Shown here one piece after another: positions 12,283-22,796 of a stretch of DNA of 64,000 bases. The notes under the pieces are model-generated. The model saw nothing but the letters and a program-made list of their open reading frames with translations, made no database searches and was not told the DNA's origin. Position numbers and translations under genes: made by a program. Origin of the DNA: Archegozetes longisetosus (Eukaryota; Arthropoda; Arachnida; Sarcoptiformes; Trhypochthoniidae). Every line of letters starts with the position of its first letter. Position 1 is the first letter of the stretch. The DNA lies in the NCBI GenBank assembly GCA_018873245.2, contig JAEMBT020000010.1, forward strand, positions 278,001 through 342,000, read 5' to 3'.

Positions 12283-12885
12283 TATAAATCAGCCTAAATA
12301 ACGATCACACTATTTTACTGAAGACGTTTTTGAATCGAGCTCACAAAGCATTCATTTTGATAAACTTAGGGTTATGAGTTTCACTAAACTTTTTTGTAAT
12401 CATTGTTCAAAACTTTTTAATTAATTTCTATATATCTTTATTTAAGGCTTTTTCGTCATTTTAACATACATCGGAATTTCGATTGAATTTTATACATTTG
12501 ACCAGTTTATAGACTCATTTATATTCGTTGTGAATTTTTTATTAGCAATTATTAAATTTTAGTCCATGCTTACCCTTCAATAATCTTCTTTTATTTAACA
12601 CTTTATTTTCAATTGAGATGTGAGAAAATTAGTTACAGAATAATTATTTCAAATTCACTAAGTACGACAGATATGATAGTTTACACCAAAACCTTAGTTG
12701 TCGACAACATTTTTTCTGAGATATCTTTTTATAACCAATTCTGGAAAATACATTATTCTCGGTTTCTATTCACTTTAAATCCCATAAGACTTTGTATTTT
12801 ACGTCAGGTATTATTTGAACAAATAATGGTTTACTTATAATTTATGTGGATTTTTTCAGTTCTCTGCTCATACATTTTTTGAAAA
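12283..12885 (+). pseudogene. gustatory receptor pseudogene 1
   Basis: Homologous to the end of exon 1 and most of exon 2 of the intact receptor at 13355-14720. After the acceptor near 12446 it reads LTYIGISIEFYTFDQF, then hits stops (for example in the segment around 12560 and 12580). Later pieces match the intracellular loop and the MVY...FMWIFSVLCSYIF membrane region up to about 12885. The same relic occurs at 17925-19555 and 26001-27631, where it carries a Harbinger insertion. This copy keeps the uninterrupted target site near 12785. Confidence 0.75.
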
Positions 12886-13354
12886 TTCAGGATTACTTAC
12901 CAGAGTAAAACTAGTAAACATATTTTTCGAGACTCAAACAAGTCTCAAAGTAATTTGCTCAAGACTTGAGACTCGAGAAATAATATCACATCTACTTTAA
13001 TATGAATTAATGTCAAATGACCTCATTCGGATAATTTCATTATGAATGGTCCTATTAAAAACTAATTTTTATATTCGAATTTGTAAAATATAACTATTCT
13101 AAACATAAAATTCGCATTTATTGCTCTAAAATAGAATATCATAACTATTTGTTAACATTATTATTATATGAATCATTAAACATATAGCATATTCACTACC
13201 TAATAAGCCAAACAATCATAAAATATTATGAGACTCATGAACATCTCATACATTAATTTTAGTTTCACGGTCTTTTAAGGACAAACCTATAAAATGATCT
13301 TTTATGTCCCAATATTGAAGTGTCCGTCATAACTTGTGATTTTGGTTAATAGAA

Positions 13355-14720
13355 ATGAAAGTTTTTTTCAGGTCAAACACAATATTATCTGAATCTTCAT
13401 TTGATAATATCGATACTTCTAAACTTCTTAAGTCTCAATATAGAGTAAAAATTCAATTCATTGATAAATATTTTGACAATTTATCAAATCGATTAAATGG
13501 AAAAATCAAAAATTCTATTGAAGATTATTTAATAATTTTGTTCCATATTTTCAATGCAATAAAGTATTCGACTTTTTTGTTCATGGATTTGAGTGAACAA
13601 ACTCGAATCTATTTAGGGGATTGGTCCTTAATTTTAGGTGGTGTTCAAAGTTATACTCAACTTTCTTTCTCTATTGCCTTTATTTGGGCAACATATTCAT
13701 ATAAACTTTTTCATTTCACATCATCGAAAAAGTTATTTATTTGGACACAAATTTTCGATATGATGAGAGGAAAGATTTGTCCTGCACAAATCGGCCTAAA
13801 TAACACTATTGTACTGAAGATGTTTCTCACTCGATCTCATAAAATACTCCACTTAACAAACTTATCAGTCATGAGTTCAGGTAAACTATTTTGTAACTAT
13901 TTTTGAAAAGTTGTAAATTGACATTTATATATTATTATTAAAGTGTTCCTCATCATTGTGACATACATTGGCATTTCAATCGAATTTTATACATTTGATC
14001 AGTTTATAAAGTCATTTATTTTTGTTGTGATTATGTTAATTAGCTATTATTACCTTTTAGTCGATATTTACACTTCAATGGCATTTTTTTACCTGATATT
14101 TTATTATTTTCAACTCAGCTGTAAGAAGATTAATGATAAAATAACTATCTTTAATTCGTTTCGTGAAAGAGATATGATAGATTGCACCAAAAATTTTATT
14201 TTCAACCACAACAACATTTGCTCTCAGATATCCGATTATAACAAATTTTGGGCAAATTACTATTTTTGGTTTCTATTCGCAGTAACTCCCGTAAGTCTTT
14301 TTATTGCGCATCAAGTATTATTTCAACATCTAATGGTTTACACACTATTTTGGTGGATTCTCGTAATTCTCTGTGATTTGACTTTCATATTCTTTTTCTG
14401 CTTTTGCGCATCTCGCGTCTCACATAGAATTCATTCAACTGCTATAAAGTTATATAAACTCCAATTAAATGTAAATCAAAACTTTTATTCATACATAAAG
14501 ACTAAAATCAAACTGATGTCATACTTCGAAAGAGTTAGTGGTGCGAAAACCATTGGATTCTCAATTGGCTCTCTATCTACAATATCTTATCTGGTTCTAT
14601 ATAGAGTGAGTTATATGTGTTTAAAATTTTGACAAAAATTGATTACCTATGTTTTTTGCCCAGTTTACAGTTATGTACATCAGATATTTCTTATTGACAC
14701 ATAAATTAGCTGAAAAGTAA
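13355..14720 (+). CDS. gustatory (chemosensory) receptor, intact
   Basis: Seven-transmembrane arthropod gustatory receptor family. Exons 13355-13880, 13944-14605 and 14664-14720 join in phases 1 and 0 to give 414 residues, a usual Gr length. There is no N-terminal signal, as expected for inverted-topology Grs. Hydrophobic segments occur through both large exons (for example FIFVVIMLISYYYLLV and FTFIFFFCFCASRVSH follow the internal loops). The short last exon after a phase-0 intron encodes the end of TM7, in the position of the family's TYxxxxxQF motif, here FTVMYIRYF. I chose ATG 13355 because the two dead copies share it. The ligand cannot be inferred. It is the only uninterrupted Gr in the window, and its last codons form the breakpoint of the 8-kb tandem duplication. 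Confidence 0.85.
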
Positions 14721-17302
14721 TTTGATACGCAACTAAAACAATGCTAATTATTCACTTAACATGGAAGTGTAACATTTAGATATTGTTTATATTAAGTCAC
14801 TCCAAAATTTTTGCGACTCCAGTTTAAAAGAAATTTTTTTAAATAATTAACCACATAAACATACAATATAACTCTTTATATGCCTATAGACTGAGTATTT
14901 TTTATTTTAGATTTGATTTGATTTAGAATGGTTTGATTTTAATGAACTTTTTAAAATTTCATGTCGATAAATTTTTTATTTTCCGAAAAATAAAAAAATG
15001 AAGATAATGTTTTTATTAATAAGTCATCTTAACTTTATGTGATTTTGATCAAATTTTGCCAGTTTATAATAGCGTTTATCTTGTCTTACATATGCTGAAT
15101 TTCAAGTTAAAAAAATTTATTTTTTTCGCGAGGAACACATCTAATGTGTATGCTAGAAAATTCATAATCTGAAAAATTGGAAAAAAATTATGAGATTAAG
15201 ATTAAATTTTCATTATATATAGACATTCATAAGTCTTCGAACCTCACTATTTAATTTTGATTTTAATATTCCACTTTTTGTCAGGAATTTTAAATTAGAC
15301 TTTTTGGGCATTTTCATGTAAAAATGCAATTCCTCTAAGAGATTTGATCTTTCATTGTTTGTAAGCCATTATCCAATTCTAATAAATTATTGTCGTATTA
15401 TTGTCTATTAGAATAAAGTTTATAAACTAATAAAAATGATATGATTAATTGCAGCGTTGAGTCAAGACGCAAAATTTTTGGAGTGACCTGATATGTAAAG
15501 TTTACTCATGTTATGAATTTGTTATTATAAATATTCAAATTTGGCTTACATTAAATAACTAGTGTTTAATAAAGCTAATATGTTTAACATGCTGTACAAA
15601 TACTACTAAATAAGTCAATTTAATTAAATAAAAGAGTGACTCGTTTTATGAAGCATACTATCAATTATCAAAATAATCAATTAAGCGATTTATGCTTATA
15701 AGTCAGTTTTGGGGTTATTTCCACTACATTTCGTCCTACAAATGTTATCAAATGCTATCTGTAACTTTTTTTTCGATTAGAGAATAACTAACTCATCAAG
15801 ACCAAGAAGCGGACACTCTTTTTACTAATAGACTGAAAAACTCATTTCCACACTAAAATTTTTACTCTATTTTTGAAATTTTTAGAATCTTGTTTGTTTT
15901 CATAATGCTAATATTCACTAAAATCATGATTTTATAAAAATTTCAAACTAATTTGATGAAATATTGTTAAAACTATCTGCATGTTAGAATTTTAATGTCA
16001 GTGTAAAGGAATAGAGATTAAGATTATATTCTATTTATTAAAGGATGGTTTAATTAACAATTTTATGTCGATTGCAGTATAGTCTAGCTATAAGTTTTCA
16101 CAAGTTTTTGTAGTTATTTTATATTTAGAGTTAACAGATGAAAAGGTTTCAAATATTGACCTTATAGGGATTAAAATCTTTTAAAGTCGCCAGAAGTCTG
16201 ACTGTCTGATCAATCACCTGTTTTATTGCATTTCTTACTCCTTATATACAAATTTTAATCGAATGTATAAGTAGTAGTCATTTTAGTAGGCAAACAGTGA
16301 ACTTCAAATGAAGTTATCATTTTTAACGACTAAACACAAAAACTTTACACCAGAATTAAAGATAAACTCATCGAAACAGTAGATACGGAAATGTTTCTCA
16401 AATCAAATATCGTGTGGATTTGATTTGAGAAGAACAGCCTTAGCAAAAATGCATAGAAATCAATTAGAGATAACTTGCAAATTACCAATTAACAAGTATT
16501 CAATATCAGTCATAAATCTTAGTAAGTAAGAACTTTTTCATATTAATCTGAATGTAAAGAAACCCTTAATAGTTATGTCTATCTTTTAAGTGTCTGATTT
16601 TTCATCATGAAATTAATGAAAAACAATACTTTGAGACATAATTTTAACATAGAATTTTTACATAATTCTGATGTTAAATTTTTATTCATTTCTGGTTTTT
16701 TTGATCAAACAAATCATGTAACAAAACTTGAGTTTTATTGATACGTTTCTTGTTTTCATACGCGTGTGTAATGCATAAGATCTTATTTTCTAAACTCACA
16801 TTATCCGCCGCTTCAGTTAATTACGAATCTAATATTGTATATAAGCTGTTGAATAGCTCTTACATTTCTTCAAAATCTCATACTTGTTCTAATTTAGTTT
16901 AATTTTTTCGTTAAGTTCTTCGGAAATCCAGTTGAAAGGATTTTTAAATTTCTTTTATCCATTAACATCTGTCGAAAGAGTCTTTAAACTCAATATGGGA
17001 TTTACCTATTGAAAGCTATTTCTTATAAACAATTTACAGTTTTCTAACGTAAGAACTAAAATATGATTTTATTATTTTATGGGTAGTAACAAATTCTCTA
17101 TTATATTTTAGATGATTATTCACATTGGGCTCAGATTCATATTATCGGTTCAATTGTCAAGATTTTAGCTGACACTCGAATAAATATTTTAGGTTTGACC
17201 CGAATTTACCTTCTGAATCATGAATGTTCGCAATTGTTTGATCTGAAAGATTATTCATCTATACAGCCTAATTTGCCTATAGAGTAGCATATCCTGCACT
17301 AT
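14721..17302. other. spacer in repeat unit 1, partly shared with 59700-64000
   Basis: No gene. Bases about 16000-16350 resemble 62690-63040 in the same orientation. Bases about 16470-17302 match, inverted, the sequence at 63735-64000 followed by 59703-60262 (upstream flank of the carboxylesterase gene). Confidence 0.6.
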
Positions 17303-17630
17303 TCAATGATTCTTATCGTGGTAATTGCGACGGACTTTGGAAACAATATTTTGGAATCTAATGAACTTTTGATTTCATTTTAAACTAAAATAACTTTCAA
17401 TTAGAAATAAAGTATCTTTCTGAACCACATTTAAGCTATTTTTAAATATTCTCAAATTAGAAATAAATTAATTTCATCTAAAGACAATACAGACATAAGA
17501 AAAAGCTTTTCAATTCGTAATATTTCATTTTCGGATCACTTATTTAAGTTCATCATGAAGATTTGAAGACAGTGGAAAAATTAATTCATTATGAACTAAT
17601 ATTTTCATTTAAAAGGAAAATAAATAGAAT
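17303..17630 (+). pseudogene. carboxylesterase relic: last-exon end and 3' flank
   Basis: Bases 17303-17362 encode LFNDSYRGNCDGLWKQYFGI and a stop, matching the C-terminus of the carboxylesterase at 56495-59038. The following bases match its 3' flank (inverted 56250-56494). Immediately before 17303 the sequence matches the gene's upstream flank (about 59703), so the intervening 3.1 kb that holds nearly the whole gene is missing. It is the scar of a deleted duplicate. Confidence 0.8.
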
Positions 17631-18599
17631 TTGCATTATCTCTAAGCAATTTGTCAATCGTCTCGTTATTTCCTATTATACCAATTCATATATTGACAAC
17701 TACTGATTTGATGAACTGGTAATTTTGATGTATTCTTGTTCATTTTGTGGTTCAATTGAAACCTATTCTACATTTAAATTATTCTTAGATTGTGCTTTGA
17801 ACAATTTTTTAGCTCAAACAGCGAATGCTTTACTCATGAGAAGGATATACTTCCCATCTTCATATGGAAACCAATTTCCTACACTACAGTCTTCTTTGTG
17901 AAAAATGTACAGAAAACAAACTTAATACAAACTTAATAAACTTGGAGTTATGAGTTTCACTAAACTTTTTTGTAATCGTTGTTCAAAACTTTTTAACTAA
18001 TTTCTATGTATCTTTATTTAAGGCTTTTTCGTCATTTTCACATACATCGGAATTTCGATTGAATTTTATACATTTGACCAGTTTATAAACTCATTTATAT
18101 TCGTTGTGAAATTTTTATTTGCAATTATTAAGTTTTATTCCATGCTTACTCTTCAATAATCTTCTTTTATTTGACATTTTATTATTTTCAACTGAGATGT
18201 GAGAAAATTAGTTACAGAATAATTATTTCAAATTCATTTAGTACAAAAGATATGATACTTTACACATAAAGCTTAGTTATCGACCACAACATTTTTTCTG
18301 AGATATCTTTTTATAACAAATTCTGGTAAATACATTATTCTCGGTTTCTATTCACTTTAAATACATTAAGGCCCGTATGCACAGTTGAGTTTTAGTTAAA
18401 ACGGTTTTAAGTCTTAAGACGGTTTTCGCTAAAACGGTTTTAACTCAAAACTTAAAACTCATGTACAGACTGTAATAAAACTAGTTTTAGTAAAAACCGT
18501 TTTAAAACCAGAAAACCAGCAAAAAAAATGTAAACAAATGTTTGTTTATTCATTAAAAAATTGAAAATGAATAAAATAAACTGAATAAAAGTGATAATA

Positions 18600-18898
18600 A
18601 TGTTCGGAGTCGTCAAACAATTTACTAATTATGAAATAGAATTACTTAAATAATTGCCGACGAAAAAAAACCCAAAATAATTTAGTGTAAAACGACTGAT
18701 AAGTATACGAAACAACAAAAAGATAATGTTTGGCAAGAAATTAGTGACGAGTTTAGTCAGGACTTAAATACAAATAATTGAGACATCAAGTCTTTGAAAT
18801 GCTTTTGGAAACGATATAAATACGAATGTCGTAAGAATTGTAATAAAGAAAAATCAGAAATAAGACAAACTGGTGGCGGACCTCAACCTCAGAAAACC
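18600..18898 (+). pseudogene. Harbinger Myb/SANT-like protein fragment
   Basis: From ATG 18600 it reads MFGVVKQFTNYEIELLK, then a stop. Further on, KQQKDNVWQEISDEFSQ, FWKRYKYECRK and RQTGGGPQP match the MADF/SANT DNA-binding protein encoded beside Harbinger nucleases (the TGGG-P-P tail is characteristic). At least two in-frame stops. The sequence runs directly into the nuclease remnant, the site of an internal deletion. Confidence 0.65.
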
Positions 18899-18901
18899 GA
18901 T

Positions 18902-19288
18902 TCAATTGATAATTATATCAATAGTTTTATATTTACTGTTAAGATCTGCAGCTGAGATGTGAAACCGACCGGTGGCATAAAATCTTAAAACAATAGATAA
19001 TTGAATTATTGGAGGCAATGAGTCTTTTTTCATTTTGATATTAATTAAATCTTCATTAATTAGATTCAACAGTTCAATGAAACACTGTTTTGTAAGTCTA
19101 TATCTTCTTATGAATGATAAGTCATCACAACTATCAAATGGATTGAATCTGTCTTTTAGTACTCTTTGACGTTTAAAATTTTTATTCGTCACTATTTCAT
19201 AATTATTTAATTCTTCAATTTGAAAAAATTGGTTCATTTTTATATTTTTTGTAAAACTTTGTTTACATTTACTTATTTTGTTGATCAC
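18902..19288 (-). pseudogene. HARBI1-like nuclease, N-terminal fragment
   Basis: A 128-residue frame with RYRLTKQCFIELLNLI and LPPIIQLSIVLRFYATGRFH, the N-terminal region of Harbinger transposase-derived nucleases. The DDE catalytic part is missing. It is convergent with the SANT-like fragment, as in full-length elements. Confidence 0.8.
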
Positions 19289-19555
19289 TAAAACCGATTT
19301 AAAACTAGTAAAAGTGGTTTTAGTTTAAAACCGAGTTTCAGTTTAAAACGGTTCTAAATTTTTACTGTGCATGAGTTTTAAAATGAGTTTTGGGTTTTAA
19401 GCCCGGTTTTAGCCTTAAAACCGTTTTAAAACACACTGTGCATACGGGCCTAAGTCTTTGTATTTTACGTCAGGTATTATTTGAACAATTAATGGTTTAC
19501 TTATAATTTATGTGGATTTTCTCAGTACACTGCTTATACATTTTCAAAAAATTAA

Positions 19556-20020
19556 GGATTAATTACCAGAATAAAACTAGTAAACATATTTTTCGAGACT
19601 CAAACAAGTCTCAAAATAATTTTCTTAATATATAAGATATAAGAAACAATATCCCATTAACTTTTATGTGAATTAACATGAAATGACGCACTTCGAATAA
19701 TTTCATTATTAATGCTTCCATTAAAATTAATGTTATATTCTATTTTGGAAAATATTATCTAGATTAAACATGAAATTCGCATTTCTTGCTCTAAAATAGA
19801 ATATCATAATTAATTATTATCATCATTATTTTATGAACCATTAAAAATATAGGATATTCACTAACCCAACAAACCAAACAAACATAAAATATTATGAGAC
19901 TCATGAACATCTCATACACTATCTTTAGATTCACGGTCCTTTAAAGACAAACCAATAAAATGATCTTTCATGTCCCAATATTGAAGTGTCCGTCATAACT
20001 TGTGATTTTGGTTAATAGAA
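19556..20020. other. spacer upstream of dead Gr copy B
   Basis: Homologous to 12886-13354 upstream of the intact Gr, so it probably holds the Gr promoter. A conserved block (GAAGTGTCCGTCATAACTTG) lies about 40 bases before the ATG in all three Gr copies. Confidence 0.5.
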
Positions 20021-21310
20021 ATGAAAGTTTTTTTCAGGTCAAACACAATATTATCTGAATTTTCATTTGATAATATCGATACTTCTAAACTTCTTAAGTC
20101 TCAATATAGAGTAAAAATTCAATTCATTGATAAATATTTTGACAATTTATCAAATCGATTGAATGGAAAAATCAAAAATTCTATTAAAGATTATTTAATA
20201 ATTTTGTTCCATATTTTCAATGCAATAAAGTATTCGACTTTTTTGTTCATGGATTTGAGTGAACAAACTCGAATCTATTTAGGGGATTGGTCCTTAATTT
20301 TAGGTGGTGTTCAAAGTTATACTCAACTTTCTTTCTCTATTGCCTTTATTTGGGCAACATATTCATATAAACTTTTTCATTTCACATCATCGAAAAAGTT
20401 ATTTATTTGGACACAAATTTTCGATATGATGAGAGGAAAGATTTGTCCTGCACAAATCGACCTAAATGACACTATTGTATTGAAGATGTTTTTGACTCGA
20501 TCTCATAAAGTACTCCACTTAACAAACTTATCAATCATGACTACAGGTAAACTTTTTGTAATTATTTTTGAAAAGTTGTAAATTGACATTTATATATTAT
20601 TACTTAAGTGTTCCTCATCATTGTGACATACATTGGCATTTCAATCGAATTTTATACATTTGATCAGTTTATAAAATCATTTATTTTTGTTGTGATTATG
20701 TTAATTAGCTATTATTACCTTTTAGTCGATATTTACATTTCAATAGTGTTTTTTTACCTGATATTTTATTATTTTAAACTCATCTGTAAGAAGATTGATG
20801 ATTAAATAATTATCTTAAATTTGTTCCGTGAAAGAGATATGATAGATTGCACCAAAATTTTTGTTTTCAACCACAACAACATTTGCTCTCAGATATCCGC
20901 TTATAACAAATTTTGGGCAAAGGAGGATTTCATTATAACATTGGCCCTTCCCTTCAAAAATGGATAAAATAATTTTTTTAAAACATGGGGAAAAAACCAA
21001 TTTGAACTCATTTATAATGCAAAAAATTGAATTTTATCGTATTTATTGTTGTTTTTGTGCTATTTTTTAAAAACATTAACAAAATAGATCTGAAAAATCG
21101 AAGTTTAGCTGAATACAAATGAATAAGAATGATATTTTGCAAATGAAAAAATTTCAATTAATGAAAAGATTAATAAGGAAGCTTGAAAAATATTTATGGA
21201 AAGTAGTTTCAAACTCATTGCAAAGTTGACACTCTTGACTGATGAACATTAGATAAATTTAATGTTTTATTTAAGAATCTGACTAAAGTTTATTCAAGCA
21301 GTATGTAATA

Positions 21311-21767
21311 CAGCCAATTTCAGCTGTATTTCCAACCCTTGTATTGCTATTTCCAGTGGGCAGTCCTTTAATAGTACTTTTCTCAAAACCATTTCCAACA
21401 TTTGCATTGCTATTTCCATTATCAGGTTTATGTTCGCTCTACGCGATCACTTAACGATCAATAAGACTCCCAAAGTGTCAAAATTTGATTCAAACTATTG
21501 TTTCGCAATTCAATCGGTTTAGTTTAAATTGTTTTAGTCAATATCTATGTTAAATTTGATGTTTAAAAACACTTTACTGTAAGTTACTGTAATTTTTGAC
21601 ACTGTGGTAGTCTTATAGATCGTTAAGCGATCGCATAGAACGAACATAAACCTGATATTGGAAATAGCAATATATACATTGGGAAACAGTTTTGAGAAGT
21701 GCACTACTCAAGTACTGCCCACTGGAAATAGCAATGCAAGGGTTGAAAATACAACTGAAATTGGCTG
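21311..21767. repeat. foldback MITE with TA target duplication
   Basis: Arms of about 190 bases in inverted orientation: the left arm begins CAGCCAATTTCAGCTGTATT and the right arm ends AACTGAAATTGGCTG. TA flanks both sides (21309-21310 and 21768-21769). It has no coding capacity. Ends and TA duplication suggest mobilisation by a Tc1/mariner-type transposase. Confidence 0.75.
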
Positions 21768-21916
21768 TAAATATGATTTCAAAACTCAATAAAAATTCTA
21801 TAATTATTATAAAATGATGAGGTTTAAATTTTTTAACATTAATTATTTAAAACATATTCAAAATAATTTGAAAATGAAAAAAATTTGAATTTTTGGTTTT
21901 TGTATTTTTTCAACGC

Positions 21917-22013
21917 GTTACCCCAAAAGGGCTAGCTTTTCCTTTTAACCAAAGCTTCTTTAGATAAAGTTGCGTTTTAGGAAAAAATCCCAAGCTAGCC
22001 CTTTCGGGGTAAC
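21917..22013. repeat. hairpin repeat, GTTACCCC...GGGGTAAC
   Basis: Inverted arms GTTACCCCAAAAGGGCTAGC and GCTAGCCCTTTCGGGGTAAC around a short loop. Possibly a small MITE. No target duplication identified. Confidence 0.6.
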
Positions 22014-22796
22014 ATGTATAAATAAATTTTTGAAATTTTATTATCTTTATAACTTTCTTAATAATGAAAAATTTATTATGATCTTTTTCCATCATAAACT
22101 TGTATTCAAACTTTAAGTTTTAGTGAAAAAATTTTCAAAATATCTCTAACGGTTTTCTTACAATAAAAATTTGAAAATTCAAACTTCTGGAGTTTTTTGC
22201 AGCGCTCAGATGCGTCCAATCTCAAAGTGATAAGCACAAACATATATTCTTTTTTTAGTGTTCTTTTTGAATAAAAAATTTCAAAGAAATCGGTGTCTCA
22301 AGGGAATTTTCTATGGGGCTACCGAATCCTCCTTACTATTTTTAGTTTCTATTCGCAGTAACTCCCGTAAGTCTTTGTATTACACATCAAGTATTATTTC
22401 AACATCTAATGGTTTATTCACTATTTTGGTGGATTTTCGTAGTTCTGTGTACATGGATTTTCATATTTTTCTTCTCCTTTTGCGCATCTCGCGTCTCACA
22501 TAAAATCCATTCAACTGCTGTAAAGTTATATAAACTCCAATTTAATATGGATCAAAACTATTATTCATATGTAAGAACTAAAATCAGACTTATGTCATAC
22601 TTCGAAAGAGTTAGTGGTGCAAAAACCATTGGATTCTCAATTGGCTCTCTATCTACAATATCTTACCTGGTTCTATATAGAGTGAGTTATATGTGTTTAA
22701 AATTTTGACAAAAATTGATTACCTATGTTTTTTGCCCAGTTTACAGTTATGTACATCAGATATTTCTTATTGACACATAAATTAGCTGAAAAGTAA

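Larger units (their letters stand above)
18370..19450. mobile_element. PIF/Harbinger element, non-autonomous
   Basis: Inverted termini GGCCCGTATGCACAGT and (inverted right end) GGCCCGTATGCACAGT, with a 3-bp TAA target duplication at 18367-18369 and 19451-19453. Subterminal regions are packed with AAAACGGTTTTA-type repeats in both orientations. It keeps fragments of both proteins of the superfamily: a Myb/SANT-like one on the plus strand and a HARBI1-like nuclease on the minus strand. The 1,081-base length and broken frames show an internally deleted copy. The relic at 12283-12885 provides the empty site. Confidence 0.92.
17925..19555 (+). pseudogene. gustatory receptor pseudogene 2, split by Harbinger
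   Basis: Near-twin of the relic at 12283-12885: end of exon 1, intron, then FVIFTYIGISIEFYTFDQF and later loop segments with stops. Interrupted after 18369 by the element at 18370-19450. The receptor relic resumes at 19451 with the FYVRQVLFEQLMVYL-like segment. Confidence 0.75.
20922..22332. mobile_element. 1.4-kb insertion in Gr copy B with GGAGGATT/AATCCTCC ends
   Basis: The intact Gr reads GGGCAAATTACTATTT here. Copy B reads GGGCAAA, then 1,411 bases, then TTACTATTT. The ends are short inverted repeats (GGAGGATT at left, AATCCTCC at right). I see no target duplication and no transposase frame, so the superfamily is not assigned. It contains a palindromic MITE (21311-21767) and a hairpin (21917-22013), which look like nested insertions. 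Confidence 0.7.
14591..22666. repeat. 8,076-base tandem repeat, unit 1
   Basis: Identical or nearly identical to 22667-30742. The first base difference upstream of the unit is at 14590 (T) against 22666 (C). I found only two differences between units, both one-base homopolymer length changes (near 21685 and 22368 in this unit). It contains the Gr downstream spacer, carboxylesterase relic, Gr relic with Harbinger, and dead Gr with insertion. Confidence 0.95.
20021..22796 (+). pseudogene. gustatory receptor copy B, inactivated
   Basis: Exon 1 (20021-20546) is intact and close to that of the gene at 13355. Exon 2 starts at 20609 and has a premature stop at 20803-20805, in the loop where the intact gene has KKINDK. 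At 20921/22333 the exon is interrupted by 1.4 kb of foreign sequence, and just after it the Trp codon of YYFWF is TAG. The remaining exon 2 (to about 22681) and last exon (22740-22796, FTVMYIRYFLLTHK) are open. Three independent lesions make loss of full-length function likely; a truncated product from exon 1 and early exon 2 is possible but unsupported. Confidence 0.85.
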
